From Arabidopsis thaliana (lineage: Eukaryota > Streptophyta > Magnoliopsida > Brassicales > Brassicaceae): a stretch of 64,000 nt of DNA. The stretch is from the NCBI RefSeq assembly GCF_000001735.4, contig NC_003070.9, positions 7,440,001 to 7,504,000 on the forward strand, given 5' to 3'. This document shows, piece by piece, positions 10,705 to 22,833 of this stretch. The notes under the pieces are model-generated. The model was not told the DNA's origin. It made no database searches and saw only the letters and a list, made by a program, of their open reading frames with translations. Positions within the stretch are counted from its first letter, which is position 1; each line of letters opens with the position of its first letter. The translations under genes and the position numbers were made by a program.

Positions 10705-11018
10705 TGCTCTGACTAACTCTGAGCTCTGCTTCTCTAATTCTAGGGCTTTGCTTCGTATTTATCCACTTCGATTTTTCACTTTTTTAAGTCTATAATAATT
10801 TTAAATCAGATGGGCTTCAATGGGCCTTAGATTTTCCATTCAAAACCCAAATATTGAGCGTCAAGATTTTTACATTACAAGCATGACGTCACACAAATGA
10901 TTCGTGTATGTTTATTTTTTGTGTGTCTCTTTGCTTACTTTAAATAAATGGCTCATTGCTTAAAATATTAGAATCTAAAGAAAGCATAAAAAGAAAATTT
11001 ATGATCATCAACATGCGC
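10705..11018. other. Spacer between gag copies 3 and 4
   Basis: Contains the copy 3 leader (AATTCTAGGGCTTTGC) and a diverged GGCCCATTGAAGCCC motif at 10810-10828 on the minus strand. No gene seen. Confidence 0.5.
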
Positions 11019-11707
11019 CTAAAGTCTTAGCGAGGTCAACTTCATCTGCCATTCTGCTTCTTCAACCATATTATAGGCTTCGTGAATAGATGAAGGAGGT
11101 TTCTTGAGCTTGATTTTTGATTTCTTAATGAGATCTTTGTTCAAACCCATCAGAAAAGCGTAACTCTCCTCCTTATCTCTCGCCTCTTTTGCTCGTTTAG
11201 TGATCTCGCACACTCTTTAACAGGAGCATACTCCGACAACTCCAGAAAAGCATTGCTCACTTTTTCGAAATACTTCTTTACCGAGTCACCATCTTGACTC
11301 AGCTCCATGATTTTCCGACGAGTCTGGTAGATCTTCAAATCAACGCTTGGGACGAATATACGTCGGATACTTTCCCATATTTTTTGAGCCGTTTCCTCAA
11401 ACGTTACACGTTTACCAAGTTCTTCGGTCATCGAATTCCGCAACCAGCACGTAACCAATGAGTTGCATTGTTCCCATCGATTATAAAGCGGCGAGGAAGC
11501 GTCTGGCTTCTCAAGTTTACCGTCGACGAACGCGAATTTGTTCGTGATTCGAAGTAGATGTTTGAAAGAAAGTTTCCAGATAGCGAAGTTGTCTTCGGCT
11601 TGGCTGAGTATAATAGTGGAGCGTTGTTGGTACAGATGTTTATCTTTCTCGAGATAATAGGGTGAATCGTAATCGAGTGCGTCTGATAGGCTCGTACTTT
11701 CCGCCAT
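11019..11707 (-). mobile_element. Ty1/copia-type gag-only copy 4 (broken)
   Basis: The fourth and most diverged copy, starting MAESTSLSD. The gag signature remains (NFAIWKLSF, TAQKIWESI, LKIYQTRRK), and it lies in tandem behind copy 3 with no WAK between. It looks broken, with about one break, and the Cys cluster is not preserved as in the others. The upstream minus-strand GGCCCATTAAAA block (11866-11884) is still present. It is probably the oldest or the least constrained copy. Confidence 0.75.
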
Positions 11708-13567
11708 TGTCGGCTTGTCGCTGCTCTCAAGTTTTGTTTCTAGGGTTTACCTTATAAGAGAGTAAATTTATAGATAAATTAGTAATATACTATTTACTTT
11801 TTACCTGAGGAAAAAAGGTCACAAGTCACAACGTTGTCGGTTAGTAAAAGGCTCAAACAAAGTTGAGTTTTAATGGGCCTTTGAGTTTCCACTTTTGAGC
11901 CCAACCTTTCAAGGACCATGAGATCATTCATCGTCGATTGTTAGTAGTTTTTTAGGCAGTCACACACACCTCTTATTTTTCACCTGAAGTAGAAGCTATG
12001 CTATATTCTAATAGTAATAGAAGCCATCTCTAATCCCTACCATATGATTTTTGTCTGTAAAAAATAGCAAAGTGATATTAATATTGATACCGTATATATT
12101 AATCTATTTTTAACTTTTTATGATTAGTAACCATCAAAATAATATATATTTTACTGTCGGGATAAGAGGTATATTAAAATGGCACACTAAAAATAAGACT
12201 AAAAAATAAAATAAACCAAACTAAAAATAAGACTTAAAATGGCACATATCAATATCATCACAATGACTATATTAAAAAAAAGAAGAGTAATTTTAATTTC
12301 TATTATTGACTTAATTAATTAAGACTTGAAACTATAGATACATGAACAAAAAGGAAAGAGATGCGAAAACAGTGAAAAGAAAGTAAGACGAAGCTGACAA
12401 AAATTAGGTTATCAAGTGGTCGAGAGTTGAGACTCTAGTAGAGAGAATGAAAAATTATGTCACCTTATTAGAAAATTTCCAAGAAAAATAAAACAAATAG
12501 AAGAAACAAACGGAAGAAAATAACACATTACAGAAGCAAAAGAAGAAAAGTAAAATGGAAAAGTCGAGTTGACTTTTTTTTTTAATTTAAAAATTGGAAT
12601 TTTATACTATTTTGAATTTGTGACAGAAGTTACAAAGAAAACTAGATGCTAAATTGAGTTGACTTGATAGTGATATGCATTAATATAACTCTCATGAAAG
12701 GATAATTTCGTTAAGGTAAGGGTCCATTTCTGTTACTAGTCTAACAACTTAACCTTTCTGATTAGACTAAGAGTATGTGGGATTTAGTTTTGTCTGTAAT
12801 ACTTTTCTTCTAACTTTTTTCCTAAATTATTTTCCTGGACCAATAATCTGACGTTTTTCTAAATATATTCCATTTGGTTAAAAATTAAACTACGCGTTTT
12901 GAAAAAAAAGGACTAATTTTGTTATTTGGTACCCCAGGCCAATCTTTATTTTTTCAAAGGTTAAATTATAGACTAATGTTCCAGTTCAAGTTTGTACTAA
13001 ATTCTTAGACGGGTTAGTGTTGACATGTTCCTCTTCACCGCTGAGATTCACTAAAGTTCCATACACTATCAATACTCTCTAGCTAATATGTACGAGAAAC
13101 ACTGTTTGTTTCATGTAAACTTCAAATAGTGTTTGTCGAAAATATATAGTGGCTGATTTCTTAAAACTGGACCCAGAAGAAGAATTAGTATTGGAGTGCA
13201 TGCTGCATGTATTTTTTTTATTTAAATGGGGCATTCAGAGAATTATTATTGTTAACTTCTTTTTATTAAGAACTCTCCTTTATTAATTGGGACAAAGCAA
13301 ACTTGCACATGAAAAAAATCAGAAAGAAACAAGACGTAATTAAAATTTTACAAACATAGATATATGACTATTGATTGCATGCATGAACCATTGATTGATC
13401 AACACACACAAGTTTCAAATTTATTACAATAAAACGCAAACAATACTTTGAAAATGATGAGAAAGCTTTCTCTGCTTGGATTCTCTCTTTCATCTTTTGT
13501 TTCTCTTATTACAATCACCAGTACTGGTTTCGTCTTGTCTTTGTCTTCTTGTGTACATCGTGTTCTC
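11708..13567. other. AT-rich intergenic region
   Basis: About 1.9 kb of AT-rich DNA. A short direct repeat of TTAAAATGGCACA with AAACTAAAAATAAGACT lies at 12174-12250. The right end (13440-13567) is probably the last exon of the EXT3 3'UTR on the minus strand. No coding signal seen. Confidence 0.55.
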
Positions 13568-13678
13568 CTGCAAGTATATTAAATATACATTATAATTATT
13601 GACATGCATGCATCAACATAGGCTTTTAATTATTGAGTTAACAAGGTGTGTAGATGTAAGTATTGAGAGAGTAATTAC
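13568..13678 (-). other. Probable 3'UTR intron of EXT3
   Basis: On the minus strand, 14 nt after the stop, CG|GTAATTAC forms a good donor, and 111 nt on, ATATACTTGCAG|GAGAAC forms a good acceptor. I recall introns in the 3' untranslated region of other extensin genes. Not proven from sequence alone. Confidence 0.6.
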
Positions 13679-13692
13679 CGTGATAGAGATAT

Positions 13693-14988
13693 CTAATAGT
13701 GGTATGGAGGAGGAGGAGATTTGTAGAGGTAAGGATGGTGTGGTGGAGAGTAGTGGTGTACTGGAGGAGGAGGAGGTGATTTGTACACGTACTTTTCCTT
13801 TGGTGGTGGTGGAGAGTGGTAAACCGGAGGAGGAGAGTAGTGCTTAACCGGAGGAGGAGGGGACTTGTATACGTAATGTTTCTTTGGTGGTGGTGGGGAA
13901 TGGTAGACTGGAGGGGGAGAGTAGTGCTTAACCGGAGGAGGAGGGGACTTGTATACGTAATGTTTCTTTGGTGGTGGTGGGGAATGGTAAACTGGAGGGG
14001 GAGAGTAGTGCTTCACCGGTGGTGGTGGAGATTTGTACACGTAGTGTTTCTTTGGTGGGGGTGGGGAATGGTAAACCGGAGGAGGAGAGTAGTGCTTAAC
14101 TGGAGGAGGAGGAGATTTGTACACGTAGTGTTTCTTTGGTGGTGGTGGGGAATGGTAAACCGGAGGAGGAGAGTAGTGCTTAACCGGAGGAGGAGGAGAT
14201 TTGTACACGTAGTGTTTCTTTGGGGGTGGTGGGGAATGGTAAACCGGAGGAGGTGAGTAGTGCTTCACCGGTGGTGGTGGAGATTTGTAGACGTAATGCT
14301 TTTTAGGTGGGGGTGGGGAATGGTAAACCGGAGGGGGAGAGTAGTGCTTAACCGGAGGAGGAGGAGACTTGTAAACGTAATGTTTTTTTGGTGGTGGTGG
14401 TGAGTGGTAAACCGGAGGGGGAGAGTAGTGCTTAACCGGAGGAGGAGGAGACTTGTATACGTAATGTTTCTTTGGTGGTGGTGGTGAGTGGTAAACCGGT
14501 GGGGGAGAGTAGTGCTTGACTGGAGGAGGGGGAGATTTGTACACGTAGTGCTTCTTGGGTGGTGGTGGAGAGTGGTAAACCGGAGGAGGAGAGTAGTGCT
14601 TAACCGGAGGAGGGGGAGATTTGTAAACGTAGTGCTTCTTTGGTGGTGGTGGGGAGTGATAAACCGGTGGGGGAGAGTAGTGCTTGACCGGAGGAGGAGG
14701 AGATTTGTACACGTAGTGTTTCTTTGGTGGGGGTGGGGAATGGTAAACCGGAGGAGGTGAGTAGTGCTTAACCGGTGGAGGTGGAGATTTGTATTCGTAG
14801 TGCTTCTTAGGTGGTGGTGGGGAGTGGTATACCGGTGGAGGAGAGTAGTGTTTAACCGGAGGAGTGTAATGTTTAACCGGTGGTGGAGGAGAAGAATAGA
14901 AATAGTTAGCGGTTGATTGAGATACAAAGGTGAGAGAGATTGTTAAGACAAGCAAAGTTGCCACTAAAGAGGCCATTGGAGACCCCAT
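13693..14988 (-). CDS. EXT3: Extensin 3 (hydroxyproline-rich cell wall glycoprotein)
   Basis: Structural wall protein whose Ser-Pro4 motifs become hydroxylated and arabinosylated and whose Tyr residues are cross-linked into a scaffold; the known mutant (rsh) has defective cell plate positioning. 431 residues from ATG 14988 ([10 protein letters not shown]); a longer upstream frame exists but would bury the signal peptide. Layout: signal peptide 1-27, a short lead-in, then exactly twelve 28-residue units of the type [16 protein letters not shown] + [12 protein letters not shown] (residues 61-396), then a 35-residue tail ending PPPPYHY. The YVY and HY motifs are the expected cross-link tyrosines. 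The coding part has no intron. The units are invariant in protein but vary at synonymous sites. Confidence 0.97.
   Translation of the reverse strand: MGSPMASLVATLLVLTISLTFVSQSTANYFYSSPPPPVKHYTPPVKHYSPPPVYHSPPPPKKHYEYKSPPPPVKHYSPPPVYHSPPPPKKHYVYKSPPPPVKHYSPPPVYHSPPPPKKHYVYKSPPPPVKHYSPPPVYHSPPPPKKHYVYKSPPPPVKHYSPPPVYHSPPPPKKHYVYKSPPPPVKHYSPPPVYHSPPPPKKHYVYKSPPPPVKHYSPPPVYHSPPPPKKHYVYKSPPPPVKHYSPPPVYHSPPPPKKHYVYKSPPPPVKHYSPPPVYHSPPPPKKHYVYKSPPPPVKHYSPPPVYHSPPPPKKHYVYKSPPPPVKHYSPPPVYHSPPPPKKHYVYKSPPPPVKHYSPPPVYHSPPPPKKHYVYKSPPPPVKHYSPPPVYHSPPPPKEKYVYKSPPPPPVHHYSPPHHPYLYKSPPPPYHY
13800..14890 (-). repeat. 84-bp coding tandem repeat of EXT3
   Basis: Twelve consecutive 84-bp units encoding one 28-residue motif, flanked by partial units. 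Third codon positions differ between units (for example CCGGAGGAGG versus CCGGTGGTGG), so the array is old or held together by selection and partial conversion. Confidence 0.9.
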
Positions 14989-15036
14989 TGGTTGTTTTGT
15001 TTTTGGTTTGTGATTTAGTGCCTTCCCTTCACACCC

Positions 15037-15044
15037 TTTAAATA
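15037..15044 (-). promoter_or_regulatory. TATA-like element of EXT3
   Basis: The minus strand reads CTATTTAAAGGG about 50 nt before the ATG, which suggests a very short leader. Confidence 0.5.
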
Positions 15045-18000
15045 GCTTTTTCAGTTTCACTATTTTCACACTCGTTGTAAAATGGTAACTTACGTCATGT
15101 AAAAAGTACATGCAATTATGTACACCAAACATATATAAATATTAGTATATAGAAAGAAGTGATGTTTGTTGGTCTCTCCGACTCTCATTATTAAACTTTT
15201 TTCTTCAGCCATCGATGATTGACATGTTCTCCATGTTCGAACAACGTATCGAATCTCGTGATTTTTCAAAATATAACGTTAGATCTAACGTATGTTTTCT
15301 AAATCTCGCGATTTTTGTTATGTCCCTTTTGATAATACTCACTTTTTTTTGTGTGTGAAAATTCACTTTAGAACAATAATACAATGTCCCAAAAGCTAAG
15401 AAAGTAGTAATTGTAATTGTAGAACGTTGTAAGAGAAAATATGTTGATGGCCTCTTGAGTTTTTCTTTTTCCGGTAAAGAAGATATATATGGCCTCTAAG
15501 TTAAAAGGGGAAACATGAGAAAATCATTTCTGACTACGTTAAATGTAAAACATGACTCTAAACACACAAGATTAATACTTTACTTTTTCTTTCAAATTTA
15601 GAAATAACAAAACCATATCAGAAATTATGTACACAGCCGTATATAGGTTTGTGGTTATAGATTAGATGTTTGTCGATATTTGATCCATTAATATGTGTAA
15701 GTCGAACTATAACCAGCGAATGTAATGTCATAACATGGTCCAAATTATTAATTTGGAATTTATTTATCTTATATTTTACTTAACAAAGTTACTAAATTTT
15801 AGTCCGCTTTTATCTTTCTATTTTTGGTTACATGCATCTTTTCATTTTGTGTTAAAGTACATACATCCTTTTTTCTCCGATGATACTTTCTTCTTGGCTC
15901 CTTATACAAGTCCTTATGAATAATGGGAAACGAATAACATTGCCTTTGACACTTTTAGAAAAAGCATTTGCAATATTCATTTTGAGAACCAAATAAAAGT
16001 TATGTTCAAATTCTTTCTTTCTTTCTTTTTTCCAGTTTTGTAATCTTAAGTTTGAGCATGATCTGCCTAATGCATAAGTGATTCTCGGCAATGTAATGGA
16101 CCAACCACAGATATTTTCATAGATAGAGATGTGAATATATATAGATCAATAATCAGAAACAGCTAAATATAGCTAAACAACTTATTTTCGATATCTCACC
16201 TACTTCCTACGTACTGGTCAAAGATGCTTACCACATCCATTCTTTTACTCGTTCATTACAAATGTAATCAAATCCAATATTCATTACAGAACTTATCAAT
16301 TCAATGTAAAATATTCATCTTTAATCTAAATGCTCTATCCCAACATTATTGCAGTTAATGCATATTAGATACAGCAAATTTATTATCGAGCATAAAACTC
16401 TATAATATAGTTTTGAGTTATTACCTAGAAGATTCAGTTCCGGATAATATTGTTTTTCATCTAGTGAACCTAGATCGACTAATAATAAACCTATATAAAC
16501 CCCAATTAAGTAACATGTTCATCGAAACTTTGCATTTACTTCATTTTTTTTATAGTCGATTATATTTTTCTTCTTCAACAAAAGACACTTATATATGTAA
16601 TTTTTAATTTTCTAGTCAATACATTTTCTCCAAATAAAATAGGGTTTTGTTTACGGAGAATACTTTTTAAAAAAGAAAGAGTATATGAACGCGTTGACTT
16701 ACGGCGGCCGAGTTAGAAGTGGAAGGAACAAAAGAGAGAAGGTGGTCCGTCATACATCCGAATACCGCTCCTAAAGGTGACACTGCCAACGTGACAGTGA
16801 TTGTTCGATCTTCGATTTGGTGTTTTGCCTCACATTTTCTTTGTTTAACCTTAGAACACGTTTCTTGTCCTCTCTATTATTCTTTTTTAATTACATACGC
16901 TGTCAATTATCAAGAGATAAGAAAACGTTAATATGATTTAACTAATTAACAAGGTAGATGAATTATCACGACCGGACTTTTCTGACTGAATATAAGGATG
17001 ATAAATGTTCATTATTTGTTTTTTGTTTTCTTTTTCGGTGCACTGGATTCTTCATTTCAATTATAGACTATTGTACATCTTCATCTTCTATCAAAATAAA
17101 CAAATAAATCAATAAAAGAAGCTTGGTCAAGAGTCAAGATAGATTTTCGATAATTGAATTTTATTCATTTTCATCGAACTGGATAAGTAACCAGCTGGAT
17201 TAAGACTTAGACAAATTAACAACTTCGCATAATTTTTTAACACATTCTTGAAAGCTGACTTTGTTGGTGAGACGTCAACAAATTGCAAGAATAATCACCG
17301 TCATACCGATTTGGTCATTTGTAATAAAGTAACACGACAATAGTTACCTTTGATGATAATAATTACAGAATTATAGATATTTAGATTCCTTTAGTAAAAT
17401 ATAGCTCATATCTGATCCACTTCGAAAGATGATAGCCTTAAAGTAAATATTGGTATACATTTGAGTTTGACTAGATAACAATTCCATAAGACCAATAAAG
17501 ATTTTACGATATTGAATAGATTTTTATGCGCTTATTATTTTAAATATATTAGAAATATACATAATTGGTGTTTGCTTTCATTTAGAATGTTAAATTACAT
17601 GCATGGTTTTAACTTTTATCTTCACGAATATACGGATTAATTACGGTATAGATTAGAACCTCGTGATAATCAAAAAGGAAAAATATATAGAGGGGGTATT
17701 ATTTGACCACTCTTTGACGTGTTAGATACTTTCTAAGAATATATTTTTAAAAAAATTATTTTTCTTAGATCTATCGTTATATATTAATCTCATAGTAACA
17801 ATTCTTCTGCTATATGATTTTTCAAACAGAAAAAAAATATGTCTAAAAAAAGTTATCCTTTGTAGTTTGAATACTAGCATTTCTTAAACACAAATTAACT
17901 TTTCGAGCAGAATTCCAAATAGAACGTTAGTCAAATTCTAAACTAGTTTTCGAGATCTACAAAACTTTCATCTTTTTTGTGTGGTCAATGATTTTTTACA

Positions 18001-21000
18001 TAGAATGATAAAAAAGAGTATATGAATTCATGAAATGATCATCACTAACTTACCATACCTTTGTTTTTTTTGATAAATTGATATATTCAGTCTAATAGAC
18101 TCGATTGACGACAAAAGAAAGACTTGTATATAATAAATATGCGATATTAGATTGTAACTGCATGATAGATCAATGAGTCATAAGCAACATGGCCTCCTTG
18201 TTCGATACATTTTTCTAAACATATTCGATCCCTAAGCTACTAGCTACGTGTAATTTTGCTATATAAAAATATTCAGCATAAAATTAAAAAAATAGCTCAT
18301 CACTTCAGATGATATGAAAAAGAAAGACTACACGTCGATAATCAATCTAGACAATAATAAAGATATTTGTGACTATTTCCTGGAAACACGTACATAAACG
18401 TTATTTGTCGTAAGATACAGTTTTGTCGGGTCGCCGAATGTGTCCCAATATGCAGTCTATAATCAATATGTGTCTATTACAGACGATTAGTTCGACTGTA
18501 ATTTCATATGGATTTACAACTTTTTTTAAGAATATGATTGGTAGCGGAAAAAAATATATATGATTGGTAAAAAAATAAAGTTTATAAAATTTTAATTAAC
18601 AGAATTCCAATATATATTGAAGTGTTAAGATTTTTGCTAAATAAATAATTAGCATCTATACTAATAAGATAAGAAGAATAATAATGAGGTTTATATATTT
18701 ACTTTTTAGGAATTTTGAAAATTTTCAATAATTTATCTTAAAACTTTGTAGATGGAGTTTGAGTTATATACTGTATATTTGAATTACTGGGAGTCTGGGA
18801 CAGAGCTACAGAATTATAATATATATTTTGCTTTAACAGAAATTTTTGAAATTACGGACCTATCATATGTTACCAATAATCGTTAGATTCGAACTTCCAT
18901 GTGGGAATTAAATTGAGACTACCAAACTTGTTTGAACAAAAAGATTTCTTTTAAGAACTAATCTAGAATCCTAGATTTTAAATTAGCCTTTTGTGGACGT
19001 TTTCGCTATAAAAAATAATATGATCAAAATAATTCGCAACTAAAAATAATTCACGACTTATAAGAAGAATCCCATTCAAAAACACTAATCATCTCCTAAT
19101 TTTAATTTGTTGAACTCTTTTATTCTTTTTACAACAAAAACATAAGAAGGAAATCTACTGCTAAAAGCCTAAAACCAAAAAAAAAAAAAAATAAAGAAAA
19201 AAGAAAAACAGAAAAACACTCCCTCTATAACCAATATTGTACGACTTAATTTTTTCACAATTTCTTAAATTCATTATACCGACAAACTATCTCACGGTAA
19301 TATCTGGATTATTATTTTGTCCGTCTTTATGGAAAGCGTTAGGAGAAGTTTGTTGATTTTATTCTTCAACAAAAAAAAACGTTTGTTGATTTTATAGTTG
19401 ATTTATGGGACCAGCAGGCGGCTTGGCTGATATATACGTCTTCGTTTTCTTTTTTTCTAGTTAGATTTTATGTGATGTGAAATTTTTTAATTTGAAAAGA
19501 TATAAATATTTTGACATCAACATACAAAATGATTATTATTTTATAACATAATTAGCTCTTTTCTCTTATTCCATGGAGGATTTAGTGACATATGTACACT
19601 TGGAAAAGTCACTGGTTAATACTGTAGTAATTTAGTAAGAATTCTATAAGAAGTAGAAAATATCTTCGAAATATTCTGCCGACATATCCTTAAATTTAAG
19701 TTTTCACTACTTCTCCTATTACGATAAAAACTTATATATATAGACGTACGTTCAAATATCTCCCATGTGAAATTTCAAGTGTGTTTTTATCCCAAAAAAA
19801 ATCATGTGTACAAGATAAAAATACTATGTATATTCATCCGTACAAAAATAACTTGTTATTATAATTATGTTAATTTGTTTACATTATTTATTTACTCTAT
19901 ATATTTCCAAAAAAAAAATGTTGAAATTCAAACGCCACTATTTTAGAAATGATTAATAAGAATTATCCGAAAACAGATTTATTATGAAAATGGAAAAGAG
20001 GTAGAAATTAATTTTGATCACGATAAAGATATTCATGAAAACCTAGTCAATGAGAAATTTAATATACTAACATCCTTTATATACTAATAAAGTAATAAGT
20101 AATAATACTCATCGATCCGAACTACTGTACTTGTAAAACAAGTCCAACAAAAAAACAAGTAATTCAGGTCATCAAATCTAACAAACTTCCCATAACCGGA
20201 CTAAACCAACATTCTATAGGCTCCCTTGATTCAAGACACGTCTGTTTCCACTAAACCCTCACATACGAGAAATCTTACATCAACAAACATACTTGATACT
20301 TCCCCAGCTAGCTCCAAAACCCACGGCGGCACGTCGGCACCAAGGTCCATCGTCTACTTTTCTTGCAATAATTCACAGTAGGAGCTAAAGAAATGTCACT
20401 GTGTCCACGATTATCACCATTTGACCACAAATTTTGTTCGCTATTCATATGTTTCAATAAAATAAAAATATTACTAGTAGATACTAAAGAAAGAGACAAC
20501 GAAGTATAACAAATATTTACTTTTTATAATTTCAGCTAGATTTGTCTTTTGCTAGTAAAGAAGTCAGGTCCGATACAGTGTGAATGAACTGCATGTGACC
20601 TGTGGGCGTCAGAAAATGCTGGGGTAAAAACATCATTTCGTCAATCGTCGTAGCAGAAAATATCTATAACAGTGGTATAATAGCTACTTATACGTATTTG
20701 ATCAAAAAAAAAAAGACTACTAATACGTATGACCACTCCTATTATTAAATCTATTAAATACTACTATACGTATTTCATAACTGCTTGTTCTTCGTAAATG
20801 ACCACTCTCCTTTAATTATTTATCATAGTGCTATAACAAATTAATTCATAGTATGTAACGGTGAATTGATAAACCAGCTACTACGAATTAATTTAGAAAA
20901 TATGAAATTTCACAATATGACAAATGTAGATGTCATTGTTTCCAGGAGAGTTCTAAAATACAAGAGTGTCCAAACAAACACAGTGAAGAAAGTAGTTAAG

Positions 21001-22833
21001 AGGATATTTTCCAGTGTAAGATCTCTTGGAATCACGCTAATCTGTGATTGATTTTATATCTACAATCGTACTTAAAAAAATATAGTGTTTTTTTTTAATT
21101 AGGTGTAATGTAGAACAGAGACTTTCAGATCCACTTGAATCAATATTGTATAAAATGTACTAATCTAATTGTTGTTTAACAACTTGTCTCTATTTCCTCA
21201 ATCATGATTCATAACCCGATCGGTCTCCTAAACATTAGTCTTGTTTGAGCCAAGAATATCTTCAAAATAATGCTGTATTTAAATAAGTCATTAAATTATT
21301 ATCATTGTAAGGAATCAATTATTTAAAGCCACCTCTCAATTATTTAACATAGTAGTAAATTAATTATTTAAAGCCACCTCTCAATTGATTAACACTATTT
21401 TAGTTTCCAAACCAGTGGCTAAAAAGCAATACCTTGTTGGGGCAAAATGTATTTAACTATTCATTTCATTTTATTTCAATTTTTTGCAGTATATATATGT
21501 AATATGTGTGTATACGAGTCTGATCGAGTACGTCAGCGATTCATGAATACCATTTAATTGACATAGGACAAAAGGTTACTTCTGATTCACCATTTACTAT
21601 TCTCATCATTCTCTTCTTTTTTGGGTTCAAATTCTCATCATCGTCTATTCCTCTTCATCATAACTCTCTCTTGAATGTTATTTCCATCTGTATAAATACA
21701 AACTTACATGAATTAGTAACGTATTATTGTTTTCTATAGCTATTCTAGATAGGGGACGTAAAGAGAAAAAAAGATAGGGGACGTACTTTTTGTTGACGTT
21801 ATAGAGGACGTACTTTTTTTTACCCTGTTGTTTTTGTTTTGTTTTGTTAAAGGCTTCACGGCTTTACCCAATTTCAATAATTCACAAAGACATGTGCAAT
21901 ATGATCAGTTTATTACAAAATTACATCTTGTCTCAAAAGTCGCAATCTACTGCTTCGTAAAAGATGGATAAAACAAAAGAGGAAAAGATTGATTTGTACA
22001 TTGCCTACTAACTTATTTAACGTGGCCAGAAGCATGAAGTTTCTTGAATTATGCATGCACATAAAAGCCAAAACAAAAACAAAAAAATCTAAAGTCGGAC
22101 GCGAAAAAAAGCATCTGCTCTCTTTGGATATCGAATATACTCACCTCTCTTCATCGCCGATCCCATCAGTGTTGACATGTTTGGTCAACCAAATAAATTT
22201 GTAGTGTCACTGATTTCTTATCTTTTTGTAAATTTTCTACATTGATTTGCTTTTTGATATAAAGTTCTAACTTTTTTAAAAGTATCATATTACGAGGAAG
22301 CTAAAGCAACTACAAGCTCTAGAAGATTGTAACTTTTCTTTGAAAGTAAAAGCACTCATGGTTTTTAATTGCTAACAATATACACTTACGATAGGCAAAT
22401 CCTCACACTAGGGATTATATGAGCCACTGTTTTGGATTCTGTCCCAAAAATATAAATGAACAAATACAACTACGTACTGATCCCTGAGTACACTATTGAA
22501 GTCCCATTTCCGTATAATTCCCACATAGAAAATAAAAGATTGTGACAAAAATTTCTGTCTTTGATAGATAACAGTAATAAGATGATGCACTAAATCTATC
22601 CACGAGATGGAAAGAAAAATTAAGTGAAAGAGAAAGACTTTAGGTTCGAATCACTTCATCTCCGTGGTGTCTCTCCATACATCTCTGTTTCTTTGAGTGA
22701 AACTACTCCTAAGGATTTGAGCATATGATCAAGTGTATTTGGGTTCATGTAGAATCTAGTTGCAGGAGGGAACATGGAAGCACGAAACAATAAGTCACCA
22801 TTTGGTCGATGGGCCTCAAATGTCACCTACTGA
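15045..22833. other. Gene-empty AT-rich region
   Basis: About 7.8 kb in which no frame shows family similarity, length or codon pattern of a gene. The first kilobase is the EXT3 promoter side. Somewhat GC-richer patches lie at 16690-16840, 20160-20420 and 20560-20660. A 25-nt direct repeat AATTATTTAAAGCCACCTC occurs at about 21317 and 21359. Short GATAGGGGACGTA repeats lie at 21750-21790. The right end (22640-22833) is the likely 3'UTR of the RRM gene. Confidence 0.6.

Noticed and set aside
13816-14256. Long plus-strand open frames opposite EXT3 (Arg/Val/Trp-rich)
   Set aside because: They are shadows of the repeat: the 84-bp unit lacks stops in several frames. No start context or known family.
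16413-16931. Small plus-strand frames in the gene-empty region
   Set aside because: AT-rich composition, no motifs, no promoter signals.
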